64,000 bases of DNA from Streptomyces paludis (GCF_003344965.1 NZ_CP031194.1:1426001-1490000); one strand, 5' to 3'. Numbered from the stretch's first letter, positions 46,087 through 55,795 are shown. Made by a program: numbers and translations. The notes: a model not told the origin generated them from the letters alone.

Positions 46087-48066
46087 TCACTCGCCGGGTT
46101 TGAAGGTGACCGGCAGCCGGGCGGGTGTACTGCCGGTCGGTGCGACCCGCAGTGTCTTGAGAGCGAACTCCATGACCTTCTTGTAGATGGGTCCGCAGGT
46201 CTGGCCGCCGAAGTAACTGCCCTTGGTGGGGTTCTGGATGGCGCAGTAGACGGTGACCTGCGGGTCGTCGGCGGGCGCGAAGCCCGCGAAGGAGGCGGTG
46301 TATCCCTTGTAGATGCCGAGCTTCGGATCGACCCTGTTGGCCGTACCGGTCTTGCCGGCGACGCGGTAGCCGGGGATACGGGCCCTGGTGCCGGTCCCCT
46401 CCTCGTCGTCGACGACGGACTCCAGCATGGTGGCGACCGTCTTCGCGGTCTCCTCGCTGACGACACGGGTCTTCTTGGGCGCGGCGGCGGGGGTGAAGCG
46501 GCCGTCGGGGTCGTGGGTGCCGCGGATGAGGGTGGGCTCGATCCGTACCCCGCCGTTGGCGATGGTGGAGTAGACGGAGGCGGCCTGCATGGCGTTGAGG
46601 GAGAGTCCCTGGCCGAAGGGGATCGTGTACTGCTGCGAGGTGGACCAGTCCTGCGGTTTGGCCAGCAGGCCCTGGGTCTCGCCGGGGTAGCCGAGGCCGG
46701 TGGGCCGGCCGATGCCGAACCGGGTGAGATACGAGTGGAGGACCTTGTTGGCCTCGGGCTGGGTCTTGCCGAGCTGTCCGGTGGCCAGGATGGTGCCGAT
46801 GTTGCTGGACTTGGCGAGGACGCCGTTGAGCGTCAGGTACCAGGTGGGGTGGTCGATGTCGTCGTGGAAGAGCCGGTCGCCGCGGTGCAGGGTGTTGGGG
46901 ACGACGACATGGGTGCCGGGGTCGGCGGCCTTCTCCTCCAGTACGGCGGCGATGGACATGACCTTGCTGGTGGAGCCCGGTTCGTAGGCGTCCTGGAGCG
47001 CGGCGTTGCCCAGGGTGGCAGCGTTGGCGCGGGAGAGGTCGTTGGGGTCAAAGCCGGGGGCGTTGGCCATGGCGAGGACCTCACCGGTCTTCGTGTTCTG
47101 GACTATCACGTACCCGCGGTCGGCCTTGGACTCCTTGACCTGGTCGGTGATGGCCTTCTGGGCGGCCCACTGGATGTCCCGGTCGATGGTCAGCTCGATG
47201 CCGGAGCCGGGGACGGCGGGCTTCTCGTGGGAGCTGGCGGTGGGCACGCGCCGGCCGCCGGACTGGGCGTAGGTGGCCTTGCCGTCCTCGCCCGCGAGCT
47301 GCTTGTCGAGCATGGACTCGATACCGCCGCCGCCGTGGCCCTCGGCGTTGACGTAACCCAGTATCCCGGCGGCGAGGTCGCCGTTGGGGTACACCCGCTT
47401 GCTGCTGGGCTCCTGGAAGATGCCCGAGAGCACGCTGACCCCGGATCCGCCGCCGGCCTTCTCCTTGGCGGCCTGTTCGGCGAGCACGCGCTTGAGGTCC
47501 TTGATCTGGTTCCAGACCTGCGGGGTCTGGCGCCGGGCCAGCACCGCGTACCGGGAGGTGAGGGTGAGCTGCTTGACGATGTCGGCGCTCTCCACGCCGA
47601 GGATCGGCGCGAGCAGTTCGGCGGCCTGCTGGGGGGCGTCGGGGATCTTGCTGAAGTCGGGGGCGAACATCGACGGGTCGGCCGTGATGTCGTACGCGTC
47701 GACGCTGGTGGCGAGGGCGACGCCGGAGCGGTCGGTGATCTCGCCGCGCTCGGCCGCGATCGTATGGCTGAGGTAGCGGCTCTTCTCGGCCTTGGCCGCG
47801 TACGCGCTGGCGTCGACGGCCTGCACCTGGAGCAGCCGGACGACGAACACCAGCAGGACGAGGGTGAGTCCGAGGCCGACCAGCCGCAGCCGGGGCCGGG
47901 GGCTGCCCAGCTGGATCCGGTGCGGGGCGGCGGATCCGGTACGCGGCCGGCCGGGCGCCGGGCGGGCGCCGGGCCGTGGCCGTGGCCGGCCGGCGTTGAC
48001 GGGGCGCGGGGCCGCGGGACGTGCGGGGCCGGGTACCCGGCGGCGCGGTGGTTCCTCGGGGGGCAC
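46087..48066 (-). CDS. ftsI: FtsI, class B penicillin-binding protein of the septum
   Basis: 659 residues: a Pro/Arg-rich cytoplasmic N-terminus (1-58), one membrane anchor (about 61-82), a pedestal domain with ERGEITDRSGVALATS, and the transpeptidase domain with GSTSK (active serine near 365), KSSN and AGKTGTANR (near 570). It crosslinks septal peptidoglycan with FtsW. Start GTG 48066, 4 nt after the ftsL stop. The C-terminus has no PASTA domain. Confidence 0.96.
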   Translation of the reverse strand: MPPEEPPRRRVPGPARPAAPRPVNAGRPRPRPGARPAPGRPRTGSAAPHRIQLGSPRPRLRLVGLGLTLVLLVFVVRLLQVQAVDASAYAAKAEKSRYLSHTIAAERGEITDRSGVALATSVDAYDITADPSMFAPDFSKIPDAPQQAAELLAPILGVESADIVKQLTLTSRYAVLARRQTPQVWNQIKDLKRVLAEQAAKEKAGGGSGVSVLSGIFQEPSSKRVYPNGDLAAGILGYVNAEGHGGGGIESMLDKQLAGEDGKATYAQSGGRRVPTASSHEKPAVPGSGIELTIDRDIQWAAQKAITDQVKESKADRGYVIVQNTKTGEVLAMANAPGFDPNDLSRANAATLGNAALQDAYEPGSTSKVMSIAAVLEEKAADPGTHVVVPNTLHRGDRLFHDDIDHPTWYLTLNGVLAKSSNIGTILATGQLGKTQPEANKVLHSYLTRFGIGRPTGLGYPGETQGLLAKPQDWSTSQQYTIPFGQGLSLNAMQAASVYSTIANGGVRIEPTLIRGTHDPDGRFTPAAAPKKTRVVSEETAKTVATMLESVVDDEEGTGTRARIPGYRVAGKTGTANRVDPKLGIYKGYTASFAGFAPADDPQVTVYCAIQNPTKGSYFGGQTCGPIYKKVMEFALKTLRVAPTGSTPARLPVTFKPGE

Positions 48067-48070
48067 TGTG

Positions 48071-48643
48071 TCACCTGCCGGAGGTGGTCGGGGCCGGTGT
48101 TTCGGACGCGCCGGCCGAGGGCGAGGGGACGGGAGCGGGCGGGGCGGACGGGGTCACGGAGAGGGCGGGTGAGGGGGACGGCGCCGGGTCGGGCGCGGGC
48201 ACCGGCGCCGACTCCTCCATGGTGGAGGGCTGTCCGGCGGCCGTCGTAGCGGCGGACGCGGGATCCGCGGACCGCGGCGCGGCCGGCTCCGGTACGCCCC
48301 GGACCGTGCCGTCGGCGTTCAGGAAGGCGGGGCTGCCGCCGGGCACCATGCCCAGCTCCCTGGCCCGGCGCTCCAGGGCGTACGGCGCGGAGTAGTCGTC
48401 CACGTCGCGTTGCAGGGCCTGCTCTTCGTCGGTGAGGTCGGTGGTGCGCTTCTTGAGGGCGCTCAGCTGGAACGAGCCCTCGTTGAGCGCGGAGTTCAGC
48501 AGCAGCAGGGTGATCAGACCGCCGCCGAGGATCAGGACGACCAGCAGGACGAAGGGGGTGCGGGCGGCCGAGCTGTTCCCGGCCGGCATCAGCCGGGCGA
48601 GCCGCGCGGCCCGCCCCCTCAGCTGCTTGGCCGGTCCCTTCAC
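48071..48643 (-). CDS. ftsL: FtsL-like septum protein
   Basis: 190 residues from GTG 48643, overlapping the rsmH stop as GTGA. One membrane segment (about 28-50) is followed by a coiled coil ([25 protein letters not shown]), the FtsL pattern, then a long Pro/Ala/Ser tail (115-190) outside the membrane. FtsL joins FtsQ and DivIC and activates FtsWI. The assignment rests on topology and position, as FtsL sequence is poorly conserved. Confidence 0.9.
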   Translation of the reverse strand: MKGPAKQLRGRAARLARLMPAGNSSAARTPFVLLVVLILGGGLITLLLLNSALNEGSFQLSALKKRTTDLTDEEQALQRDVDDYSAPYALERRARELGMVPGGSPAFLNADGTVRGVPEPAAPRSADPASAATTAAGQPSTMEESAPVPAPDPAPSPSPALSVTPSAPPAPVPSPSAGASETPAPTTSGR

Positions 48644-49632
48644 CGCACGTCCTCCCGGATCCGCTGCGCCCCCCGGAGCCGGGCCGGAGCCGCGCGCCGG
48701 TTCTCGGCGATCTCCTCCTCGGTGGGCAGTTCGGCGCCGCGGGTGAGGAGTTTCAGCCGGGGCTGGTAGCGCTCGGGGACCACGGGCAGGCCGGGCGGCG
48801 CGGTGTTGGCGGCGCCGGCCGCGAAGACCTGCTTGACGAGCCGGTCCTCCAGTGACTGGTACGAGAGGACGGCGATCCGGCCGCCGACGGCGAGGCGCTC
48901 CACGGCGGCCGGGACCGCCCGCTCCAGCACGGTCAGTTCGCCGTTGACCTCGATGCGCAGCGCCTGGAAGGTGCGCTTGGCGGGGTTGCCGCCGGTGCGC
49001 TTGGCGGCCTGCGGGAGGGCGTCGCGGATCAGCTCGACGAGCCGGGCGCTGCGGGTGAAGGGGGCGCGCTCGCGCTCCCTGACGACCGCGGACACGATCC
49101 GCTTGGCCTGCTTCTCCTCGCCGTACGCGCGCAGGATCCGCACGAGTTCGCCGGGCGGGTAGGTGTTGAGGACCTCGGCGGCGCTGACGCCCGTCGTCTG
49201 GTCCATCCGCATGTCGAGCGGGGCGTCCTGGGCGTACGCGAAGCCGCGGTCGGCCTCGTCCAGCTGCATGGAGGAGACACCGAGGTCGAACAGGACGCCC
49301 TGGACGCGGGGGATGCCGAGCCGGTCGAGGACCTCGGGCAGCTCGTCGTAGACGGCGTGGACCAGGGTGGCGCGGTCGCCGTACGGGGCGAGCCGCTCGC
49401 CGGAGAGGCGCAGCGCCTCCTGGTCGCGGTCGAGCGCCACCAGCCGTGCGGCGGGGAAGGCGGTGAGCAGGGCCTCGCTGTGTCCGCCGAGGCCGAGGGT
49501 GCAGTCGACGACGACGGCCCCGGGTTCGGTGAGCGCGGGGGCCAGCAGGTCGAGGCACCGCCGGAGCAGCACGGGGACGTGCCGGGCCTGCTTGCCGAGT
49601 GTCTCCGTGGCCGGCTCGCCGCTCTCGCTCAT
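48640..49632 (-). CDS. rsmH: 16S rRNA (cytosine-1402 N4) methyltransferase
   Basis: 330 residues. SAM-binding region [16 protein letters not shown] at about 41-56, then [40 protein letters not shown] and the C-terminal [18 protein letters not shown], all diagnostic for RsmH (MraW). It methylates 16S rRNA in the decoding site. It is the first gene of the dcw cluster here; mraZ, which precedes it in many bacteria, is not found upstream. Confidence 0.97.
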   Translation of the reverse strand: MSESGEPATETLGKQARHVPVLLRRCLDLLAPALTEPGAVVVDCTLGLGGHSEALLTAFPAARLVALDRDQEALRLSGERLAPYGDRATLVHAVYDELPEVLDRLGIPRVQGVLFDLGVSSMQLDEADRGFAYAQDAPLDMRMDQTTGVSAAEVLNTYPPGELVRILRAYGEEKQAKRIVSAVVRERERAPFTRSARLVELIRDALPQAAKRTGGNPAKRTFQALRIEVNGELTVLERAVPAAVERLAVGGRIAVLSYQSLEDRLVKQVFAAGAANTAPPGLPVVPERYQPRLKLLTRGAELPTEEEIAENRRAAPARLRGAQRIREDVR

Positions 49633-49822
49633 ACGCCCTCTCAGGTCCGGCGCGGCCGTACGTACTGCCGGGTCCCCGCCCGCTCAAGAAGGGGAGGTGG
49701 TCCGCCGGCGCCGGGAAGGGCGTCGGCCGACCGCCGAGCGGGAGGGGGCCGAGCCGCACGTTTCGCCGCGCACGCGGGGAAATTCGGGATGTGATTCGGG
49801 GGGTGTCCGTGGACTTCGCGCC

Positions 49823-49850
49823 ACTTTAGTCCACTGGTCCTTCGGGTCAA
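49823..49850 (-). promoter_or_regulatory. Promoter of the dcw cluster (ahead of rsmH)
   Basis: On the minus strand TTGACC (49850-49845) and TAAAGT (49828-49823) are 16 bp apart, the best housekeeping promoter match in the window. The start point would be near 49816, leaving a leader of about 185 nt before rsmH. The rest of the 49633-50025 gap shows no gene on either strand. Confidence 0.65.
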
Positions 49851-50025
49851 TCAACCGGCCAGCGCGCCGCGCGGGTCACTCGCCACAGGACCGCAAAAGC
49901 CGTAATTCACCCATTCGGCCGCCTGCCGCTCAGCCTTGTGGGTTAGCTCACACAACGCCCCGTTGAGGTTCTTTGTCCCCTCCCACAGAGGGCTTCACCT
50001 GCTGGTGCCGACTAACGTCTTGGGT

Positions 50026-50589
50026 ATGTCGACTTCCGCGCATCTTCCCGCAGGCACCCCCGGGGCCTCCGCCGGTGCGGCCCGCACCGGCGGAACGGTC
50101 ACCGACCGGCTCGTGGGCGCCAATCATCAGTACGCGTCCGGGTTCGAGGACCCGGGCATGGACGCCCGTCCGGTGCTCCAGGTCGCCGTGGTGGCCTGTA
50201 TGGACGCCCGGCTCGACCTGCACGACGCGCTCGGCCTCGCGCTGGGCGACTGCCACACCATCCGGAACGCGGGCGGTGTGGTCACCGACGACGTCATCCG
50301 CTCCCTCACCATCAGCCAGCGGGCGCTGGGCACGCGCAGTGTCGTGCTGATCCACCACACCAACTGCGGCTTGGAGAGCCTGACGGAGGAGTTCCGGCAC
50401 GAGCTGGAGATGGAGGTCGGCCAGCGGCCCGCCTGGGCGGTGGAGGCGTTCCGCGATGTCGACCAGGATGTGCGGCAGTCCATGCAGCGCATCCGCACCT
50501 CCCCCTTCCTGCCGCACCGGGACGACATACGGGGCTTTGTCTTCGATGTGAAGACGGGGCTGCTGCGGGAGATCGACCCCGCGGGCTGA
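50026..50589 (+). CDS. Beta-class carbonic anhydrase
   Basis: 187 residues. Zinc ligands and the Asp-Arg dyad are in ACMDAR (C58, D60, R62) and HHTNCG (H111, C114), with RNAGGVVTDDVIRSL between. The protein is short and of the type common in actinobacteria. It interconverts CO2 and bicarbonate in the cytoplasm. A TAACGT box ends 7 nt before ATG 50026 and no ribosome site is seen, so the message is probably leaderless. It is divergent from rsmH and followed by a hairpin. Confidence 0.93.
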   Translation: MSTSAHLPAGTPGASAGAARTGGTVTDRLVGANHQYASGFEDPGMDARPVLQVAVVACMDARLDLHDALGLALGDCHTIRNAGGVVTDDVIRSLTISQRALGTRSVVLIHHTNCGLESLTEEFRHELEMEVGQRPAWAVEAFRDVDQDVRQSMQRIRTSPFLPHRDDIRGFVFDVKTGLLREIDPAG

Positions 50590-50594
50590 GCATC

Positions 50595-50630
50595 GGCGGG
50601 TCACCGCACGTACTCCGGGACGTGCCCGCC
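50595..50630 (+). terminator. Hairpin after the carbonic anhydrase gene
   Basis: GGCGGG (50595-50600) and CACGT (50607-50611) pair with ACGTG and CCCGCC (50620-50630), with a 6-nt bulge on one side. It starts 5 bp after the stop codon. Confidence 0.5.
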
Positions 50631-50691
50631 ATGACACCTTCCGGAGCCGTTCCGGAACAGATAACCAGCAAAGCTGACATATCCCACCGAC

Positions 50692-50700
50692 TTATCCACA
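50692..50700 (+). other. Isolated perfect DnaA box
   Basis: TTATCCACA, an exact E. coli-type DnaA box, lies in the gap between the carbonic anhydrase and moxR. No second box is seen close by, so this is not an origin. It could be a DnaA-responsive site for moxR or chance. Confidence 0.35.
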
Positions 50701-50842
50701 GGCGGATGACACGAGACGGTAACGGCGACAAGAATGCGTGTGGTGGCGGCGTCCCGGACCTTCCGCGGACGGCGCCAGTGTTTCGGGGAGGGCCGGGCCG
50801 TCTGATGACCATCGGCCCGAGGAAAGGGCCGAGGAGGGCCGG

Positions 50843-51886
50843 GTGACGACCTATGACGATCGAGCGAGCCTCACGGATCTGACCACCACAGCGGAGCGAG
50901 TCCGCGCGTCGGTGGAGGGTGTGATCGAGGGCAAGCCAGAGGTCGTACGGCTTTCGCTGACCGTGCTGCTCGCCGAGGGACATCTTCTGATCGAGGATGT
51001 CCCCGGCGTGGGCAAGACCATGCTGGCCAAAGCGCTCGCACGCTCCATCGACTGTTCGGTGCGGCGAATCCAGTTCACCCCCGACCTGCTGCCGTCGGAC
51101 ATCACCGGCGTGTCGATCTACGACCAGCAGCAGCGGGAGTTCGAGTTCAAACCGGGCGCGATCTTCGCGCAGATCGTGATCGGCGACGAGATCAACCGCG
51201 CGTCGCCCAAGACCCAGTCCGCGCTGCTGGAGTCCATGGAGGAGCGCCAGGTCTCCATCGACGGGCACACCTATGAACTGCCCGACCCGTTCATGGTGGT
51301 CGCCACCCAGAACCCGGTGGAGATGGAAGGCACCTATCCGCTCCCGGAGGCGCAGCGCGACCGCTTCATGGCCCGGGTGTCGATGGGATATCCCAGCGCC
51401 GAGGCCGAGTTGCAGATGCTCGACGTGCACGGCGGTATCTCCCCGCTCGACGACCTCCAGCCGGTGGCCCACGCGCACGACATCGTGAAGCTGATCGACG
51501 CGGTGCGCACGGTCCATGTCGCCGAGTCCGTCCGGCGGTACGCGGTGGAGCTGGTCTCCGCGACCCGTACGCACCCGGACCTCAGACTCGGCGCCTCACC
51601 GCGCGCCACGCTCCATCTCGTGCGGGCCGCGAAGGCGGCGGCGGCGCTGGCCGGCCGGGAGTACGCGCTCCCGGACGATGTGCAGTCGCTGGCGGTCGCC
51701 GTGCTCGCGCACCGGCTGCTGCCCACGGCGCAGGCCCAGTTGAACCGCCGTACCGCCGAGCAGGTCGTGCAGGACATCCTCCAGCGGACGGCGGTGCCCA
51801 CGGCCGACGGCGGCCGGGCCCCGGGCCGCACGACCGCGGCCGGCGGCGCGCTCTTCGGACAGCAGTCCGGCGCCCGGCGGCTGTGA
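50843..51886 (+). CDS. MoxR-family AAA+ ATPase
   Basis: 347 residues from GTG 50843, GGAGG 5-6 nt upstream. AAA_3 marks: Walker A DVPGVGKTM near 52-60, Walker B IVIGDEINRASPKTQSALLESMEE, and ATQNPVEMEGTYPLPEAQRDRF with the sensor Asn and Arg residues. MoxR proteins act as chaperones for metal loading or assembly of partners with VWA or DUF58 domains; the next gene encodes exactly such a partner, overlapping by 4 bp. Confidence 0.94.
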   Translation: MTTYDDRASLTDLTTTAERVRASVEGVIEGKPEVVRLSLTVLLAEGHLLIEDVPGVGKTMLAKALARSIDCSVRRIQFTPDLLPSDITGVSIYDQQQREFEFKPGAIFAQIVIGDEINRASPKTQSALLESMEERQVSIDGHTYELPDPFMVVATQNPVEMEGTYPLPEAQRDRFMARVSMGYPSAEAELQMLDVHGGISPLDDLQPVAHAHDIVKLIDAVRTVHVAESVRRYAVELVSATRTHPDLRLGASPRATLHLVRAAKAAAALAGREYALPDDVQSLAVAVLAHRLLPTAQAQLNRRTAEQVVQDILQRTAVPTADGGRAPGRTTAAGGALFGQQSGARRL

Positions 51887-53253
51887 TGGCCTCCGGGGGG
51901 CCGGCCGGCCCGGACGGCGGCGACGGCGGGGAGCACGGCGGGCTGCGGGCCGCGCTCTCCGGACTGACCACGCGCGGCCGTTCGTTTCTCGCCGCCGGGG
52001 TCGCCGCGGCCATCTGCGCCTATGTGCTGGGCCAGTCGGATCTCCTGCGGGTGGGGCTGCTGCTCGCGGTGCTCCCGCTGATCTGCGTCGCCGTCCTGTA
52101 CCGCACCCGCTACCGGGTCGCGGGCAGCCGGCGGCTGACGCCCTCCCGGGTGCCGGCGGGCGCCGAGGCGCGCGTCCATCTGCGGATGGACAACGTGACC
52201 CGGCTGCCTACCGGGCTGCTGATGCTCCAGGACCATGTGCCGTACGTCCTCGGGCCGCGCCCCCGGTTCGTGCTGGACCGGGTGGAGCCGGGCGGCCGCC
52301 GCGAGGTGTCGTACCGGGTCCGGTCGGATCTGCGCGGACGCTATCCGCTGGGCCCGCTCCAGCTGCGGCTGAGCGACCCCTTCGGGATGTGCGAGCTGAC
52401 CCGCTCCTTCAGCGCGTACGACACCCTGACCGTCATCCCCCGCACCGAACCGCTGCCGCCGGTGCCGCTCGCCGGGGACTCCTCCGGCTTCGGCGACGGC
52501 CGCCAGCGCTCGCTGGCGCTGGCCGGCGAGGACGATGTGATCCCGCGCGGTTACCGGCACGGCGACGACCTGCGCCGGGTCCACTGGCGCTCCACCGCGC
52601 GCTACGGCGAGCTGATGGTGCGCCGCGAGGAGCAGCCGCAGCGCGCGGGGTGCACGGTGCTGCTGGACACCCGGCGGGCCGGCTATCAGGGCTCGGGCCC
52701 GGACTCGGCCTTCGAATGGGCGGTGTCCGCCGCGGCCTCCGCCCTGGTGCACATGCTGGAACGCGGCTTCGCGGTACGGCTGCTGACGGACACCGGCGGT
52801 ACGGTCCCGGGCGAGGGCGGCGACGGCTTCGCCGGCGCGACCCAGGAGACCGCCGAGGCGGCCGGTCTGATGCTGGACACCCTCGCCGTCGTCGACCACT
52901 CCGACGACACGGACCTCTCCCGCTCGTACGAGGTACTGCGCGGCAGCTCCGGCGGGCTGCTGGTGGCGTTCTTCGGTGATCTCGACGCCGAACAGGCCGC
53001 GGTGGCCGCCCGGATGCGGCAGCGCAGCGGCGCCGCCGTCGCCTTCGTGCTCGACAGCGGCGGCTGGACGGCGGCCGGCGGCCCGGCCGGCCGGGCCGAG
53101 GAGCGGCTGCGGCAGCTGCGCGAGGCGGGCTGGACCGCGCTGGCCGTGACCTCGGGCGCGGAGCTGCCCGAGCTGTGGCGGCAGGCCGCGCGGCAGCACT
53201 CGGAATCGGCCGTCACCGGCGGCTCCACAGGCTTCTCCGGAGGATGGTCATGA
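51883..53253 (+). CDS. DUF58 domain protein
   Basis: 456 residues. Two membrane segments (about 34-50 and 54-73) are followed by a beta-rich region and the DUF58 core with VIPRGYRHGDDLRRVHWRSTARYGELMVRREEQ, the diagnostic motif, then a VWA-like fold (TVLLDTRRAG ...). Start GTG 51883 or ATG 51886; both overlap the moxR end. DUF58-MoxR pairs are widespread and usually travel with a transglutaminase membrane protein, as here. Function unknown; envelope-related from context. Confidence 0.92.
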   Translation: MMASGGPAGPDGGDGGEHGGLRAALSGLTTRGRSFLAAGVAAAICAYVLGQSDLLRVGLLLAVLPLICVAVLYRTRYRVAGSRRLTPSRVPAGAEARVHLRMDNVTRLPTGLLMLQDHVPYVLGPRPRFVLDRVEPGGRREVSYRVRSDLRGRYPLGPLQLRLSDPFGMCELTRSFSAYDTLTVIPRTEPLPPVPLAGDSSGFGDGRQRSLALAGEDDVIPRGYRHGDDLRRVHWRSTARYGELMVRREEQPQRAGCTVLLDTRRAGYQGSGPDSAFEWAVSAAASALVHMLERGFAVRLLTDTGGTVPGEGGDGFAGATQETAEAAGLMLDTLAVVDHSDDTDLSRSYEVLRGSSGGLLVAFFGDLDAEQAAVAARMRQRSGAAVAFVLDSGGWTAAGGPAGRAEERLRQLREAGWTALAVTSGAELPELWRQAARQHSESAVTGGSTGFSGGWS

Positions 53254-55679
53254 GCGGTCGCGGAAGGCTGGCGCTCTGCGCGCTGGCCGCCACGCTGATG
53301 TCGGCGGGCGCCCTGGTCCCGCTGGTGGAGCCGGTTCTCTGGCTGCTCCAGGCCGGGCTCATGGTCGCGGTCATGAGCGCGGTGGGCGCGCTGGCCAGAC
53401 GGGTGCCGCTGGCGCGGGCCCTGACGGTCGTGCTCCAGACGGTCGCCGCGCTGGTGATGCTCACGGTGGCCTTCACCAAGGAGGAGGCGCTGTTCGGCTT
53501 CGTGCCGACGCCGGAGGTCTTCACCGCCTTCGCCGATCTGCTCACCTCGGGCGCCGACGACGTCGGCCGGTACGCGATACCGGCCCCGGCGACGGACGGC
53601 ATCCGGCTGATGCTGATCGGCGGGGTGCTGCTCATCGGGCTCGCGGTGGACGCGATCGCGGTGACCTTCCGCAGCGCCGCCGCGGCCGGACTGCCGCTGC
53701 TCGCCCTGTACTCGGTGGCCGCGGGGCTTTCGGGCGGGGCCGGCGGCTGGATGTGGTTCCTGCTCGCGGCCGTCGGCTATCTGCTGCTTCTGCTGGCCGA
53801 GAGCCGGGACCGGCTGTCCCAGTGGGGCCGGGTGTTCAGCGGCGCGCCGAGCGCTCCCGCCCGCTTCCCGGCCGGGCCGAACGCGTCCGGCCGCGCCCCG
53901 GTGCGCACCGGCCGCAGGATCGGTGTGGTGGCGCTGGGCGTCGCCCTGGCGGTGCCGGCCGTGCTCCCCGCGCTGGACGGCGGGCTGCTCGCCGACGCGG
54001 GCCGCGGCACCGGCGCCGGGTCCGGCGGTGGCGGGACGATCTCCGCGGTGAATCCGCTGGTCTCGCTCCAGGACAATCTGAACCAGCCCGAGGACCGCGA
54101 GGCCCTGCGCTACAAGACGAACGCGAAGAACACCCAGGACCTGTATCTGCGGATCATGGCGCTGGACCGGTTCGACGGCACGTCCTGGCGCTTCTCGCAG
54201 CGCGCCGTGGAGGACGTGCCCGACCGGCTGCCCGGCCCGCCCGGGCTGCGCTCCGACGTCGGCACCACCGAGGTGACGACCAATGTGTCGGCCGCGGGCT
54301 GGTACCGGCAGAACTATCTGCCGATGCCCTACCCGGCGACCAAGGTGAAGATCTCGGGCCGCTGGCGCTTCGAGCCCACGGGCCGGACGCTGGTCGGCGA
54401 CCGCGGCCAGTCCACGCGCGGCGCCCAGTACGAGGTGGCCAGCCTGCTGGTCAATCCCACCAGGGAGCAGCTCGCCTCGGCGCCCGAGGCGCCGTCCGCG
54501 CTGCGCCGCGAGTACACCCAGGTGCCGGCCATCCTGCCGGACGAGGTGAAGCAGACCGCGCTCCGTGTCACCAAGGGCGCCAAGAACGACTATGAGCGGG
54601 CCGTCCGGCTCCAGGACTGGTTCGCGCTGGACGGCGGGTTCACGTACAACACCGAGGTCGACTCGGGCACCGGGGTCACGGCGATCACCCGCTTCCTCCA
54701 GAACAAGGAAGGCTTCTGCGTCCACTTCTCGTTCGCGATGGCCGCGATGGCCCGCACGCTGGGCATTCCGGCGCGGGTCGCGGTGGGCTTCACCCCGGGC
54801 ACCCCGCAGTCCGACGGCAGCATGTCGGTCGGGCTGCGCGACGCGCACGCCTGGCCTGAGCTGTACTTCGAGGGCGTCGGCTGGACCCGCTTCGAGCCGA
54901 CCCCGAGCCGGGGCAGCACCCCGGACTACACCCGCCCGGAGGCCCCGGCCGACGGACCGACCGACCCGAGCAGCCCCGACGCGAGCACCTCGGCCGAGCC
55001 GACGGTGGCACCGACCGCCTCGGAGACCGGCTGCCCGGCCGAGGCACGGCGGCTGAACGAGTGCGACGTGGCGGCGGCCGACGCGGCCACCCCGCCGACC
55101 GACTCGGGCATCCCGGTGGGCACGGTGATCTCCGTCGTCCTGGGCTCGCTGGCCGTCCTGCTGCTGCTTCTGCTGCCCCTGCTGTGGCGGACCAGGGTCC
55201 GGGCCCGGCGGCTCGGCTCCGGGGGACGCACCCCGCAGGACGCCGCGTCCCGGACACTGGCGGCGTGGCGGGAGATCACCGACACGGCGTGGGACCACGG
55301 CATCCCGCCGGACGATTCGCAGACCCCGCGGAAGGCCGCGGCCAGGATCGTACGGCTCGGCGGTCTGGAGGGTCCCCCGGCCGAGGCCGTGCACCGGGCG
55401 GCCGGTGCGGTGGAGCGGGTGCTGTACGCGCCGGATCCCCAGCCGGAGGCGGGCCTCGCCGAGGACGCCCGGCTGGCCGGGGCGGGACTGCGCGACGCGG
55501 CGGGCCGCTGGACCCGGCTGCGCGCACTGCTCGTGCCGCGCTCATCCGTTCGGGTGGTCTGGGCCGTCTCCGGGCACTGGTCGGCGCTGACCGACCGCTG
55601 GGAAGCACGGCGTGCGGGCCTGGCCGCCGGCTGGTCGGCCACCACGGCGCGGCTGCGCCTCTCCCGGCAGCGGGGCTGA
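53250..55679 (+). CDS. TgpA-type membrane transglutaminase-like protein
   Basis: 809 residues. Five or six membrane segments in the first 245, an outside transglutaminase-like domain (about 300-560) with the triad Cys 490 (EGFCVHFS), His 533 (DAHAWPEL) and an acidic residue near 549 (FEPTPSRG), a Thr/Pro/Ser spacer (560-615), one more membrane segment (about 624-648) and a cytoplasmic DUF4129-like tail. ATG 53250 overlaps the DUF58 stop as ATGA. The moxR-DUF58-tgpA trio probably forms one envelope complex; whether it crosslinks or cleaves protein is unknown. Confidence 0.92.
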   Translation: MSGRGRLALCALAATLMSAGALVPLVEPVLWLLQAGLMVAVMSAVGALARRVPLARALTVVLQTVAALVMLTVAFTKEEALFGFVPTPEVFTAFADLLTSGADDVGRYAIPAPATDGIRLMLIGGVLLIGLAVDAIAVTFRSAAAAGLPLLALYSVAAGLSGGAGGWMWFLLAAVGYLLLLLAESRDRLSQWGRVFSGAPSAPARFPAGPNASGRAPVRTGRRIGVVALGVALAVPAVLPALDGGLLADAGRGTGAGSGGGGTISAVNPLVSLQDNLNQPEDREALRYKTNAKNTQDLYLRIMALDRFDGTSWRFSQRAVEDVPDRLPGPPGLRSDVGTTEVTTNVSAAGWYRQNYLPMPYPATKVKISGRWRFEPTGRTLVGDRGQSTRGAQYEVASLLVNPTREQLASAPEAPSALRREYTQVPAILPDEVKQTALRVTKGAKNDYERAVRLQDWFALDGGFTYNTEVDSGTGVTAITRFLQNKEGFCVHFSFAMAAMARTLGIPARVAVGFTPGTPQSDGSMSVGLRDAHAWPELYFEGVGWTRFEPTPSRGSTPDYTRPEAPADGPTDPSSPDASTSAEPTVAPTASETGCPAEARRLNECDVAAADAATPPTDSGIPVGTVISVVLGSLAVLLLLLLPLLWRTRVRARRLGSGGRTPQDAASRTLAAWREITDTAWDHGIPPDDSQTPRKAAARIVRLGGLEGPPAEAVHRAAGAVERVLYAPDPQPEAGLAEDARLAGAGLRDAAGRWTRLRALLVPRSSVRVVWAVSGHWSALTDRWEARRAGLAAGWSATTARLRLSRQRG

Positions 55680-55724
55680 CCGGGCGGGGAGCGGGACGCG
55701 CGGGACGGAACCGTCACCACCGGC

Positions 55725-55771
55725 CCATGACTGAGGGGCGAACGCTCAATGCGTTCGCCCCTCGGTCATGG
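55725..55771. terminator. Near-perfect 21-bp bidirectional terminator
   Basis: 55725-55745 pairs with 55751-55771 around a TCAAT loop, with a single U-G wobble. It separates the convergent tgpA-like and DUF3040 genes and is the longest hairpin in the window. Confidence 0.9.
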
Positions 55772-55795
55772 GTCCTGTTGTGGTGCCTCGCTCGC

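Noticed and set aside
48071..49759. A 562-codon protein joining ftsL to an upstream frame
   Set aside because: It runs antiparallel in frame to nothing conserved and crosses rsmH in another frame. The true FtsL starts at GTG 48643.
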